Source of the DNA: Bacteroides pyogenes DSM 20611 = JCM 6294
GTDB lineage: Bacteria > Bacteroidota > Bacteroidia > Bacteroidales > Bacteroidaceae
DNA: 64,000 nt
Reading direction: 5' to 3'
Assembly (NCBI RefSeq): GCF_000428105.1
Contig: NZ_ATZH01000027.1
Coordinates: 1 to 64,000 of the forward strand
Every line of letters begins with the position of its first letter. Within the stretch, counting starts at the first letter, position 1. Below, piece by piece: positions 15,970 through 24,765 of the stretch. The notes below the pieces were generated by a model. That model was not told where the DNA came from, searched no databases, and saw only the letters and a list, made by a program, of their open reading frames with translations. A program made the translations under genes and the position numbers.

Positions 15970-18717
15970 TTAAAATTTGAGATTGGCTTCCATGCCGAAA
16001 TAGGGCGAAACGGAGCGGTGAATCATCAGCCCGTTTCTTTGGTAGTCGGGTGTATAATCCAATATCTTGTTGACAAACAAAGCCAGATTGATGTGTTTGC
16101 CGAGTTGCTTGGTCGCTTTCAGGTTGATGATCATGGCAAACGGCACATCCTGTTCGGTGACGGAATATTCCTTGCGCACCAACCATTGGCGGACAGGGTC
16201 GGTCACGTCGGCATGGGTGTACGGATGCTTTTCGCCGTATTCGTCTACATACGCATAAGGCACTCGGCTTTTGGGCAACGTTTTCATTTTCGTAAACCAC
16301 ATGCACTGCGCCGATGTGGAAAAAGTAAGTCCCAACCGGGGCAGATAAGTGTCGATGATCAGATTCGTGTTGAATCTCTCTTGCCGGTTTCCGTCGTTGG
16401 AGTCGTATATCCCGTAGTATGGATAGCGTTCGCCGTTCAGGACGATGGAGGGATGCTCCACAACCGGCGCATCGATGTTATAGAGAGTGTTGAACCATGC
16501 TCCGTTCAGGGTGATTCTCGTGTTTATTTTCGGGATTCGTTTAGACTGGAACTGAAATTCAATCCCTTCTTTGTCTATCCTGCTTCCGTTTTTCGTTTGC
16601 CCGTAGCCGATAAGCATTCGTATCTCTTTGTATGGGAGTACGGAAGGATCGGGTGGGGCAGTCAACTTGTCGGGGTCGATTCCGCTTGTGTCGTATCTTT
16701 TGTATGAGAGCGATTTTAAAGCAGTGTGGGTTCTGAACCCTGTGCGGCAAGATTCCCTGAAATAAGTTACCGACAGCCTGTTGCCCGCCCATACGACGTC
16801 GGCGCTCAATTCCCATTTCCTGTTTCGCGCCGCCCTCAGCCCGTGGTTTGCAGGACTCCATATATAAGTCATCAGATACAGTCTTCTGTAGTCGGGGTTG
16901 TTGTGGTAGTAGTTCATCTCTTCGATGTCATAATATATCAAGCCCGGATACAGTTGCGCCATAGTAGGCGTTTTGGTCTGTATGCCGTATCCTCCTCCCA
17001 CCGAGAAGGTCATTTCTTTGCCCGCAACCATTATCTCCGGAAACTTCCATTTGGCGTTGGCGCGCGGATCGGGATATATTTTGTTTTGCAAGCTGTATCC
17101 GTCGTTCAAACCGAGCATGGTATTGAAACGTATGCCTGCCAGCAAACTGAAAAGGTGCTTCCCCACCGGAATGGTTATCCTGTCTTCCGCATAGATCGAA
17201 AGCTTCTGCAGGGCGGGAATGTCTTTGTAGGGGCGGGGACGTCCGCGCATCGACGGACTGACAGGGCGTGCGGAATCGTACAACTCGCCTTTGCCGTAGT
17301 TCTTGTCGACGGAGTATTCCGCTCCCGCAAGGAGTGAATGTTTCATTCTGAATGTCTGAAAACTGAAACTTGCTTTCAGTTTCAGGAAAGCATTGAAGGG
17401 TTTTCCGTCCACCGTCAGGTGAGCCAAGTAATTGGAAGGAAGAAACAAGCCGTCGTGCTCGCCTTCCGTCATACTGTTGGGAACGGAAGAAGGCATATTC
17501 AGGTAGACGTTTTTGGTTTGCTCCAGTTTATCCAACTGCAAACTAAGGGAGCTGCTTATTTCTATTAAATGCAGAAAGCCCGGTTGCAGGGGTTTCCACC
17601 GAAACGTATTGCCCCATGCCATCCGGTTGTACGAAGAGCGGAACCTATCTTGCTTCTCGTCGGTGTCTATGTCTTTTTTCTCATTATCGAACGAGCCGCT
17701 GTAATCCAGGTGGCTGTTCCACTCCAATAGCGAGCGGCGAACGTGTTTCTGAGCCGAGAAGCGGAGAGAACCTGTGAGGCGTTTGTAGTTTTCCATATTG
17801 TTTCGCGGGTCTGTCTTGGAGTCGAGATAGTCCAGCGAGACGTTCAGGATATTTTGGTGATTGCCGATTGCGAATCCCTTTCCCGCATAGAACAGTTTGC
17901 TGAACTGGTCGCTTTTGAAGCGGGCTTCGAAAGGAGACGTTTTGTTTTTGCGGTGAATCTTCACCACCCCGCCGGTCAGGTCGCCGTATTCCGCCGAAGG
18001 GATTCCGCGTATCACCTCTACCGATTCGATATTGTCGGTAGGGATGCTTCGCATATCGATGCCTTTCGATACAAAACCCTGTTGCTTCCCCGAAAGGCTC
18101 GAAGCGCCGGGAGTAGCCTGCAAGTTGGCATCGCCGGAAAGCGGGATGCCGTCTACGACAAACGAAGTTCCCAATGAAGATATGTCATAATGAGAAGAAG
18201 GAGCGCCCGCTTCGCGTATCCTGATCAGATTGGCCGTCCCCATCGAAGGATCTTTGGCTATCCCTCCCGGAAGCAACTCCAGTAAATCGGAGAAACCGGT
18301 GGGCTGTAAATGCCCCATGGCGGTTCTGTCGATATGCGAAGAAGTGGACAGCCCTTTCGATTCGGAAGCGGTGACAACCACTTCGTCGAGCAGGTTTTCG
18401 CCGGGATACATTTGGATATGAAAGGTGAGGGAGTGATTCAGTTCGAATGTTTTCACGAAAACCCGATACCCTACGTAGGATACTTTCATCTGAAACATGG
18501 AAAGCGGCAAATGCAGTTGAATCTTTCCGTTCATGTCTGTGATGCCGGTATATTTCCTCCCTTCTTTGTCCGTCAACTCCACCAATGCCGAAGGAAGAGA
18601 CTCGCGACCGGTCTCATCGGTCACGCTTATAAATAAGGTATAGGTATTATCGATCTTTTGTCCAAACGCTGTTTTGAAAAAGCATATATATATGATAATC
18701 AGCAGTATTCTATTCAT
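15970..18717 (-). CDS. TonB-dependent receptor with carboxypeptidase-like domain
   Basis: The chosen start (ATG at 18717) gives 915 residues beginning MNRILLIIIYICFFKTAFGQ, a clear signal peptide. The frame is open further upstream to 19197, but that part overlaps the divergent gene at 18875 and is not protein-like. Domains: a regulatory beta-sandwich (about 25-115), a TonB-box-like 'ENLLDEVVVTASESKG', a plug ('FVVDGIPLSG', 'ESVEVIRGIPSAEYGDLTGGVV') and a 22-strand-type barrel ending 'YFGMEANLKF'. It imports a ligand with TonB energy. It heads an operon with the DUF4876 and DUF6850 genes and is divergent from the lipoprotein/PepSY/ABC cluster, suggesting metal or metal-chelate uptake; the substrate is inferred only. 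Confidence 0.88.
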   Translation of the reverse strand: MNRILLIIIYICFFKTAFGQKIDNTYTLFISVTDETGRESLPSALVELTDKEGRKYTGITDMNGKIQLHLPLSMFQMKVSYVGYRVFVKTFELNHSLTFHIQMYPGENLLDEVVVTASESKGLSTSSHIDRTAMGHLQPTGFSDLLELLPGGIAKDPSMGTANLIRIREAGAPSSHYDISSLGTSFVVDGIPLSGDANLQATPGASSLSGKQQGFVSKGIDMRSIPTDNIESVEVIRGIPSAEYGDLTGGVVKIHRKNKTSPFEARFKSDQFSKLFYAGKGFAIGNHQNILNVSLDYLDSKTDPRNNMENYKRLTGSLRFSAQKHVRRSLLEWNSHLDYSGSFDNEKKDIDTDEKQDRFRSSYNRMAWGNTFRWKPLQPGFLHLIEISSSLSLQLDKLEQTKNVYLNMPSSVPNSMTEGEHDGLFLPSNYLAHLTVDGKPFNAFLKLKASFSFQTFRMKHSLLAGAEYSVDKNYGKGELYDSARPVSPSMRGRPRPYKDIPALQKLSIYAEDRITIPVGKHLFSLLAGIRFNTMLGLNDGYSLQNKIYPDPRANAKWKFPEIMVAGKEMTFSVGGGYGIQTKTPTMAQLYPGLIYYDIEEMNYYHNNPDYRRLYLMTYIWSPANHGLRAARNRKWELSADVVWAGNRLSVTYFRESCRTGFRTHTALKSLSYKRYDTSGIDPDKLTAPPDPSVLPYKEIRMLIGYGQTKNGSRIDKEGIEFQFQSKRIPKINTRITLNGAWFNTLYNIDAPVVEHPSIVLNGERYPYYGIYDSNDGNRQERFNTNLIIDTYLPRLGLTFSTSAQCMWFTKMKTLPKSRVPYAYVDEYGEKHPYTHADVTDPVRQWLVRKEYSVTEQDVPFAMIINLKATKQLGKHINLALFVNKILDYTPDYQRNGLMIHRSVSPYFGMEANLKF

Positions 18718-18741
18718 TTTCGGGCCATCTGTTTCGCGGTT

Positions 18742-18749
18742 CAAAAATA
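18742..18749 (-). promoter_or_regulatory. predicted -7 box of the TonB receptor operon
   Basis: The minus strand reads TATTTTTG, matching TAnnTTTG, 25 nt upstream of the chosen ATG. This supports the start at 18717 over the longer frame. Confidence 0.45.
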
Positions 18750-18841
18750 CGTTTTCTTCTCCGGGGGCACAATGACAACTTATTGGTATAATGAAAGATA
18801 AAATAGCAAGAATTGGGTATGGAACAATCGTATATATGTTG

Positions 18842-18849
18842 TAATTTTG
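18842..18849 (+). promoter_or_regulatory. predicted -7 box of the lipoprotein/PepSY/ABC cluster
   Basis: TAATTTTG matches TAnnTTTG, 25 nt upstream of the ATG at 18875. The 157-bp space between 18718 and 18874 thus holds divergent promoters, a natural place for a shared regulator. Confidence 0.45.
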
Positions 18850-18874
18850 CAGTCGGAAATAAAAACGAAAGAAT

Positions 18875-19471
18875 ATGAAAAAGACTAAGAAAATTTCACT
18901 TCTGGCGGCCTTGACGGCGCTGACCCTTATCGGGGTGTCATGTGGCAACAAACAAAAAAACGCTGCGGCTGAACCGACTGTAGCAGAACAGGCCGGCAAC
19001 ACGGCTTTGGAGGTAGACTCTTTGCTGGCAAATGCCGGGAATCTTGCGGGACAAGAAGTGACAGTGGAAGGCGTGTGCACGCATACTTGCAAGCATGGCG
19101 CGAAAAAAATCTTCCTGATGGGAAGCGACGACACGCAAACCATTCGTGTGGAAGCCGGAGCTTTGGGAGCTTTCGATGCGAAGTGCGTAAATTCCATTGT
19201 ACGCGTGAAAGGATATTTGAAGGAGCAGCGGATAGATGAAGCCTATCTTCAAGAGTGGGAAGCCCAGATAAACGCACAGTCTGAAAAAAAACACGGGGAA
19301 GGCGAAGAGGGGTGCTCCACAGAAAAGAAAGCCCGTGGCGAAACCGCCGCTACATCGGCGGACCGTATCGCAGATTTCCGCGCAAAGATAGCCGCCAACA
19401 AAGAGAAGAGCGGAAAGGATTATCTGTCGTTCTACTACATAGAGGCTACTTCGTATGACATTCAAGAGTAG
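18875..19471 (+). CDS. OB-fold-like lipoprotein with Cys/His cluster
   Basis: A 198-residue lipoprotein: signal sequence with lipobox 'GVSCGN' (Cys at about 23). Residues 45-130 form an OB-fold-like beta pattern ('GQEVTVEGVCTHTCKH', 'KKIFLMGSDDTQTIRVEAG', 'NSIVRVKGYLKE'), similar in layout to DUF4920-type periplasmic proteins. The segment C-T-H-T-C-K-H (about 68-74) and a later 'EGCS' could bind a metal, which is inference. The C-terminal part is charged and helical. It overlaps the next gene by 17 bp, so the two are coupled. Confidence 0.7.
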   Translation: MKKTKKISLLAALTALTLIGVSCGNKQKNAAAEPTVAEQAGNTALEVDSLLANAGNLAGQEVTVEGVCTHTCKHGAKKIFLMGSDDTQTIRVEAGALGAFDAKCVNSIVRVKGYLKEQRIDEAYLQEWEAQINAQSEKKHGEGEEGCSTEKKARGETAATSADRIADFRAKIAANKEKSGKDYLSFYYIEATSYDIQE

Positions 19472-20024
19472 CGATTTACGCAAGTGGAGCCGGATAATCC
19501 ATCGTGACCTGTCGTTCTTCTTCTCCGGCATGCTGCTGATTTATGCCGTGTCGGGCATCGTAATGAACCACCGGGACACGATCAATCCTCATTTTTCTGT
19601 CAGCCGCAAGGAGTATAAGGTAAACGAATCTCTTCCCGGCGAGCAGGAAATGACCAAAGAAAAGGTGTTGGAGCTGCTGCTCCCGCTCAAGGAGGAAGGT
19701 AACTATACGAAACATTATTTCCCGGATCGGGATGTGATGAAGGTGTTTCTCAAAGGCGGTTCCAACTTGGTGATCAACGTGCGGACGGGCGAAGCGGTAT
19801 ACGAATCGGTTTCCCGGCGTCCCATCATCGGAGCGATGGCTCGCTTGCATTATAATCCGGGAAAATGGTGGACATATTTTGCCGATCTTTTTGCCATAGG
19901 ACTGATCGTCATTACCTTTTCCGGTATGCTGATGATCAAAGGCGGCAAAGGTCTGATAGGCAGAGGAGGCATCGAGCTGCTTGCCGGCATTCTGATTCCG
20001 CTGATATTCCTTTTCTTTTTTTGA
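19455..20024 (+). CDS. PepSY-associated transmembrane helix protein
   Basis: A 189-residue membrane protein. 'WSRIIHRDLSFFFSGMLLIYAVSGIVMNHRD' near residues 11-41 is the typical first helix of PepSY-TM proteins with conserved His residues; two more helices lie at about 135-158 and 167-189. The periplasmic part between them contains a PepSY-like fold ('VLELLLPLKEEGNYTKHYFP', 'LVINVRTGEAVYESVSRRP'). Such proteins accompany TonB receptors for siderophores or heme and may act as ferric reductases. It overlaps the upstream lipoprotein gene by 17 bp. Confidence 0.82.
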   Translation: MTFKSSDLRKWSRIIHRDLSFFFSGMLLIYAVSGIVMNHRDTINPHFSVSRKEYKVNESLPGEQEMTKEKVLELLLPLKEEGNYTKHYFPDRDVMKVFLKGGSNLVINVRTGEAVYESVSRRPIIGAMARLHYNPGKWWTYFADLFAIGLIVITFSGMLMIKGGKGLIGRGGIELLAGILIPLIFLFFF

Positions 20025-20151
20025 GAAACGAGTGTACGAAGATTCCGTGCGCTGCTGTTGTTTTTTGAAATAATGGCAGCGTGTGCGGTCTTTTACGCTG
20101 ATTTATCCGGGTTGTACGGGATGAAAGAAAGAAGCATTCGGAGTTTCAAAA

Positions 20152-20239
20152 GTTTCCCTTGCGGGAAACAATAGTTTCCCCGTGGGGAAACTTTATTGTC
20201 CCACCGGGGAAACTTTTGTTTCCCCGGTGGGAAACTCGA
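20152..20239. repeat. four tandem 22-bp palindromic repeats
   Basis: Four units start at 20152, 20174, 20196 and 20218. Each is a 7-bp arm GTTTCCC (TTGTCCC in unit 3), 4 variable bases, the inverse arm GGGAAAC, then 4 spacer bases. GGGAAAC recurs at exactly 22-bp steps (20163, 20185, 20207, 20229). Units 3 and 4 also combine into a 15-bp perfect hairpin (20199-20213 with 20218-20232, loop TTTT). This is the main content of the 374-bp gap 20025-20398; the remainder shows nothing I recognise. It could be a multi-site protein-binding array or an RNA hairpin series. Confidence 0.85.
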
Positions 20240-20398
20240 CGAACTCTTTATCTTTTCCGGCTTCTGTCTCGATCTTTCCGCCGTTCGGGATATTTGCCCC
20301 CTTTGCGAAGCGCGCATGCGTGTCCGTAACCGGATGCGGCGACGGAAGTTGCCGATATGGCGGCTGTCGCGAACTAACCCTGTTTTTATTCATTTTGA

Positions 20399-21289
20399 AT
20401 GATGGAACCTATTATAGAATGCAAAAACCTGACCCATTATTACGGGAAACGGTTGATTTACGAGAATCTGAGTTTTCATGTACCGAAAGGACGCATCTTG
20501 GGGCTGCTTGGGAAGAACGGGACGGGCAAGACGACTACTATCAACATTTTGAGCGGTTATCTGAAACCCCGCTCCGGAGAGTGCCTGATTTTCGGGCAGA
20601 ATATACAAACGATGGATCCCGCCTTGCGCCGCAACATCGGGCTTCTTATAGAAGGACACGTGCAGTATCAGTTCATGAGCATTTCGCAAATCGAAAAGTT
20701 TTACGCTTCTTTTTATCCCGGGCAATGGAAAAAAGAGGCTTACTACGAACTGATGAACAAACTGAAGGTTGCCCCGCGACAAAGAATCTCGCGTATGTCT
20801 TGCGGACAACGTTCTCAGGTTGCGCTCGGACTGATTCTGGCGCAAAACCCCGAATTGCTTGTGCTCGATGATTTTTCGCTCGGACTCGATCCCGGCTATC
20901 GCCGTCTGTTTGTCGACTATCTTCGCGATTATGCGCGGTCTGAAGGCAAAACGGTGTTTCTCACCTCGCACATCATTCAAGATATGGAACGGCTGATAGA
21001 CGACTGCATCATGATGGATTACGGGAAAATACTGATTCAAAAGCCTGTGGACACTTTGCTGAAAGAGTTGCGGAGATATACTTGCCACGTTGCGGAAAGA
21101 TACGAACCGGTCTCGACGGAGGGTTTCTATCATCCTTCCGTTCTTAGAAATACGCTGGAGTTTTTCTCTTTCCTCCCTCCGCACGAGGCGGAAAGGAGGC
21201 TGCATGATCTATCGGTCCCGTACTCCGGGTTGCAGCACGAAACGGTGAATCTGGAAGACGCCTTTATCGGACTGACCGGAAAATATTGA
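20399..21289 (+). CDS. ABC transporter ATP-binding protein
   Basis: A 296-residue ABC ATPase. Walker A GKNGTGKT lies at about residues 38-45. The signature is MSCGQ (canonical LSGGQ) and the Walker B region reads LLVLDDFSLGLD, so Asp stands where most family members have the catalytic Glu. The switch His is in 'VFLTSHI'. Residues beyond 220 form a C-terminal extension. The permease gene follows by 33 bp, so the pair is an ABC-2-type exporter or membrane-remodelling complex at the inner membrane. Two ATG codons overlap at 20399 and 20402; either could be used. Confidence 0.85.
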   Translation: MMEPIIECKNLTHYYGKRLIYENLSFHVPKGRILGLLGKNGTGKTTTINILSGYLKPRSGECLIFGQNIQTMDPALRRNIGLLIEGHVQYQFMSISQIEKFYASFYPGQWKKEAYYELMNKLKVAPRQRISRMSCGQRSQVALGLILAQNPELLVLDDFSLGLDPGYRRLFVDYLRDYARSEGKTVFLTSHIIQDMERLIDDCIMMDYGKILIQKPVDTLLKELRRYTCHVAERYEPVSTEGFYHPSVLRNTLEFFSFLPPHEAERRLHDLSVPYSGLQHETVNLEDAFIGLTGKY

Positions 21290-21322
21290 TTATTTCAGTT
21301 TAAACATAGAAAATAGAAACAA

Positions 21323-21991
21323 GTGAACGCTATATTTTATAAAGAATGGATCAAGACACGGTGGTTTTTCCTGTTTTCCGTTGTCGTTATGCTCGGATTT
21401 TCGGGCTATTCCATACTTCGCATCCACCGAGTGGCGGGGATGAAAGGGATTGCCCATGTCTGGGAAGTGATGCTGCAACGCGATGTTGTTTTCGTGGATT
21501 TGCTTCAATACATTCCGCTGTTGGTGGGAATTTTGATGGCAATCGCGCAGTTTGTGCCCGAAATGCAGCGCAAATGCCTGAAGCTGACGCTGCATCTCCC
21601 GTGTCCGGAATTGAAAATGATCGGATCCATGCTGCTTTCGGGGCTCATTCTCCTGCTGCTTTGCTTGGGTTCGGGCTTTTTGCTGATGTACATCTACCTG
21701 AGCGGAGTGATGGCGCCGGAGCTGAGGAATCATATTTTACTCACTGCTTTCCCCTGGTTTCTCGCAGGCATTTCCGCCTACCTGCTGATTTCGTGGATAT
21801 GCTTGGAGCCGGCTTGGAAACGGCGTGTCGTCAATTTGGTTGTAACCGTACTGTTGCTGCGCGTTTTCTTTTTGTCTACCACTCCCGAAGCATATACTCC
21901 GTTTATTCCCGCGCTGACAGTATATACCCTGCTTACGGCTTCTTTTTCATGGATCTCCGTCCTCCGGTTCAAAGCCGGCAAGCAAGACTGA
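21323..21991 (+). CDS. ABC-2-like membrane permease
   Basis: A 222-residue hydrophobic protein with about six predicted membrane helices (for example around 13-32, 55-75, 98-125 and 137-160). It starts with GTG at 21323, the only start giving the full first helix 'TRWFFLFSVVVMLGFSGYSI'. It has no nucleotide-binding motif and follows the ABC ATPase by 33 bp, so it is probably its membrane partner. The substrate cannot be told. The next gene, DUF4857-like, starts 24 bp after it. Confidence 0.72.
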   Translation: MNAIFYKEWIKTRWFFLFSVVVMLGFSGYSILRIHRVAGMKGIAHVWEVMLQRDVVFVDLLQYIPLLVGILMAIAQFVPEMQRKCLKLTLHLPCPELKMIGSMLLSGLILLLLCLGSGFLLMYIYLSGVMAPELRNHILLTAFPWFLAGISAYLLISWICLEPAWKRRVVNLVVTVLLLRVFFLSTTPEAYTPFIPALTVYTLLTASFSWISVLRFKAGKQD

Positions 21992-22015
21992 TTCCGGGTG
22001 TTTTGATTAATCATT

Positions 22016-23065
22016 ATGAAAAAACGAAGAATGAAACATTTTAGTACCCTACTGCTTTTTCTGACTGTTTGTTTTCTGCTGCTATGGCAATTGCCTTGGT
22101 GCTACAACTTCTTTGCGGCTAAACCCGGCAAGACGCCTTTTACGTTATATAGTACGGTGATCGGCGATTTTGCCATGATCGGGCATGAAGAAGAAAAGGG
22201 AATGATCAGGCGCGACCTCGCCGGAGGTGTTTACACGCAGGCGCAATTCGACAGCATTCTGCCGATGTTTTACCTCCGCCAGCTGGTGGCCGACGACCGT
22301 TTTCCCGATTCTATACACGGAGTCGCCGTAACGCCGAAAGAGGTACAGATGGAAAATATAACTTTCCGCAGCGTTCCGTCGGAAGTCAATGCTCCCGTCA
22401 TCGGACTTTACCCGTTGCTCGAATCGCTTTCGGGCAGGGTAGACCTGAAAATGCCGGACGATGTATTCCGGATTACGGGCAAAGGCATCGAATTCATAGA
22501 TATGGCTTCCAATAGCGTGAATGTTTTAAAGAGTCTTCGGTTTACGGAGGCGATGAAGAAAAAAGGATTTCATTTCCCCGCCCGGGCAATTGCCGGAAAC
22601 CCTACCGTAAAAAAAGAATACGACGAGGGCTATCTGGTACTCGACGCCGATTCGCGCCTGTTCCATCTGAAACAAGTGAAGGGACGTCCTTTTGTTCGTG
22701 CGGTGAATCTCCCGGAAGGAGTGGAGCTGAAGCATCTTTATGTAACGGAATTCAGGAACAAAAAAGTGTTGGGGCTGCTCAGCGGGGCGGATCACAGCCT
22801 CTATGTGCTTAACAACCGCACGTATGAAGTCGTCAAGGTGGGCGTCTCTTCTTTCAATCCCGAATCGGATGAGCTGACCCTATTGGGGAATATGTTCGAT
22901 TGGACTATCCGGATATCGACTCCTCGTGAGGATTGTTATTATGCGGTCGATGCGAATGATTATACATTGATTAAATCTTTTGTCCGTTCCCGCTCCCGGA
23001 ATTCGATACCCGGCTTGACTTTTACTTCCTACAAGGATAAATGGGTATATCCCCGTTTCGAATAA
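22016..23065 (+). CDS. DUF4857-type membrane-anchored periplasmic protein
   Basis: A 349-residue protein with one N-terminal membrane anchor (about 8-27) and a large extracytoplasmic domain with regular beta-strand pattern (for example 'RLFHLKQVKGRPFVRAVNLPEG' near 218-239 and 'ADHSLYVLNNRTYEVVKVG' near 256-274), suggesting a beta-propeller-like fold. I associate it with DUF4857, a family seen after ABC genes in Bacteroides. It is the last gene of the plus-strand cluster and probably works with the ABC pair. There are no catalytic motifs. Confidence 0.7.
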   Translation: MKKRRMKHFSTLLLFLTVCFLLLWQLPWCYNFFAAKPGKTPFTLYSTVIGDFAMIGHEEEKGMIRRDLAGGVYTQAQFDSILPMFYLRQLVADDRFPDSIHGVAVTPKEVQMENITFRSVPSEVNAPVIGLYPLLESLSGRVDLKMPDDVFRITGKGIEFIDMASNSVNVLKSLRFTEAMKKKGFHFPARAIAGNPTVKKEYDEGYLVLDADSRLFHLKQVKGRPFVRAVNLPEGVELKHLYVTEFRNKKVLGLLSGADHSLYVLNNRTYEVVKVGVSSFNPESDELTLLGNMFDWTIRISTPREDCYYAVDANDYTLIKSFVRSRSRNSIPGLTFTSYKDKWVYPRFE

Positions 23066-23145
23066 ACGTTCTGGGGGAGGAAAGTCGAGAAAGGATTTTA
23101 AGAGGCCTGTTTTTTCCCGAAGAAATGTATTCTTCCTTAGAATGA

Positions 23146-23204
23146 AAAGAATGCGGATTTATCAATCGGAGTGGATAGCTCTTTTCGATTAATCCGCATT
23201 CTTT
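23146..23204. terminator. bidirectional terminator
   Basis: AAAGAATGCGGAT near 23146-23158 pairs with ATCCGCATTCTTT near 23192-23204, flanked by A-rich and T-rich runs. It separates the plus-strand DUF4857 gene from the convergent glyA. Confidence 0.75.
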
Positions 23205-23342
23205 ATTTTCTTGTCGACCGATAAAGGCAGTAGGACTTATAGACTTTTCTTTCTCCGGCTTGCCACCTGTCGCACCGGGTTTGCCGTTCGATCAGGCTTT
23301 CCGTTCGTTTAGCCAAGCCGTTTGCCCGTCCGATCGGCAGGC

Positions 23343-24623
23343 TTAGTACGCGAAGATAGGATATTTCTTCATCGTTTCGTTGACACGGGCGCGTACCTTG
23401 GCGATAACCTCCTCATTGTCCACATTCGACAAGACGGTTTCGATCATTTCCGCAATTTCCAGCATCAAGTCTTCTTTTGCGCCACGCGTAGTGATTGCCG
23501 GAGTACCCAGGCGAATGCCTGAAGTCTGGAAAGCCGAACGGGTGTCGAACGGCACCATATTTTTGTTGACGGTAATGTCGGCGGCTACCAACGCTTTCTC
23601 TGCAACTTTACCTGTCAGCTCCGGATATTTGCTACGCAAATCCACCAGCATCGAGTGATTGTCCGTACCTCCCGAAACGATGGTGAATCCCCGGTCGATC
23701 AAAGCTTTTGCGAGCACCGACGCGTTCTTCTGCACTTGTTTGGCGTATTCTTTATATTCCGGGCGGAGAATTTCTCCGAATGCTACCGCTTTGGCTGCAA
23801 TGACATGTTCCAATGGACCTCCCTGAACACCCGGGAATACGGCAGAATCCAATAGCTGAGACATCATTTTTATTTCCCCTTTCGGAGTTTTCTTGCCCCA
23901 TGGGTTGGGAAAATCCTTGCCCATCATAATGACTCCTCCGCGAGGCCCGCGAAGTGTCTTGTGGGTAGTGGAAGTGACAATGTGGGCATATTTCACGGGA
24001 TTGTCGAGCAATCCGGCAGCTATCAAACCGGCAGGATGCGCCATGTCGATCATCAGAATAGCGCCTACCTTGTCTGCAATTTCGCGCATACGTTTGTAAT
24101 CCCATTCACGGGAATATGCAGAGCCTCCGCCTATGATTAATTTCGGTTTTTCACGTAGAGCGATTTCTTCCATCTGATCGTAATCTACCCGTCCGGTCTC
24201 TTTGTTCAAGTTATATTCGCACGGCGTATAGATAATGCCTGATGTATTGACTGCCGACCCGTGAGATAAATGACCTCCGTGTGCCAGATTCAATCCCATG
24301 AATTTGTCGCCCGGTTTCAACACAGCCAGAAAAACGGCTTCATTGGCCTGTGCTCCGGAATGGGGCTGCACATTCGCCCATTCGGCTCCGAAGATCTCTT
24401 TCAGCCGGTCGATAGCGATTTGTTCGCTTTGATCGACTACTTCACAGCCTCCGTAATAGCGTTTGCCGGGATAACCTTCCGCATACTTGTTTGTCAGGCA
24501 AGAACCCATTGCCTCCATCACTTGGTCACTTACAAAATTCTCGGATGCGATCAGCTCTATACCTTTAAGCTGACGTTGATGTTCTTTTTCGATGATGTCG
24601 AAAATTAAGTCGTCTCTTTTCAT
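23343..24623 (-). CDS. glyA: serine hydroxymethyltransferase
   Basis: A 426-residue PLP enzyme of fold type I interconverting serine and glycine with tetrahydrofolate, the main source of one-carbon units. Seen: 'ELIASENF' at the N-terminus, 'HGGHLSHG' (about 115-122), 'DMAHPAGL' (193-200) and the Schiff-base Lys222 in '[14 protein letters not shown]'. Full length. A -7 box lies 55 nt upstream; the gene appears monocistronic. Confidence 0.97.
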   Translation of the reverse strand: MKRDDLIFDIIEKEHQRQLKGIELIASENFVSDQVMEAMGSCLTNKYAEGYPGKRYYGGCEVVDQSEQIAIDRLKEIFGAEWANVQPHSGAQANEAVFLAVLKPGDKFMGLNLAHGGHLSHGSAVNTSGIIYTPCEYNLNKETGRVDYDQMEEIALREKPKLIIGGGSAYSREWDYKRMREIADKVGAILMIDMAHPAGLIAAGLLDNPVKYAHIVTSTTHKTLRGPRGGVIMMGKDFPNPWGKKTPKGEIKMMSQLLDSAVFPGVQGGPLEHVIAAKAVAFGEILRPEYKEYAKQVQKNASVLAKALIDRGFTIVSGGTDNHSMLVDLRSKYPELTGKVAEKALVAADITVNKNMVPFDTRSAFQTSGIRLGTPAITTRGAKEDLMLEIAEMIETVLSNVDNEEVIAKVRARVNETMKKYPIFAY

Positions 24624-24677
24624 TCTTTTGTAAATAAGATTAAAGTTTTAATTCGAGATACCCTTATGGAATGCGTA

Positions 24678-24685
24678 CAAAGTTA
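24678..24685 (-). promoter_or_regulatory. predicted -7 box of glyA
   Basis: The minus strand reads TAACTTTG, matching TAnnTTTG, 55 nt upstream of the glyA ATG. Confidence 0.5.
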
Positions 24686-24765
24686 AGGAAAATAAATAGA
24701 TAAATAAACTATAAAAGCGTATTTAAATCGACTGTGTTAACGAAAAAATGTGCTTGTTTTTGCGG

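Noticed and set aside
18718..19197. 160-codon upstream extension of the TonB receptor frame
   Set aside because: It overlaps the divergent lipoprotein gene and its promoter, and the signal peptide starts at 18717.
20152..20239. Invertible promoter (phase-variable switch)
   Set aside because: Bacteroides invertible promoters have two distant inverted repeats around a promoter and a nearby invertase; here the palindromes are tandem and contiguous, with no recombinase gene nearby.
20182..20871. Plus-strand 229-codon frame across the palindromic repeat
   Set aside because: It begins inside the repeat and runs out of frame through the well-supported ABC ATPase gene.
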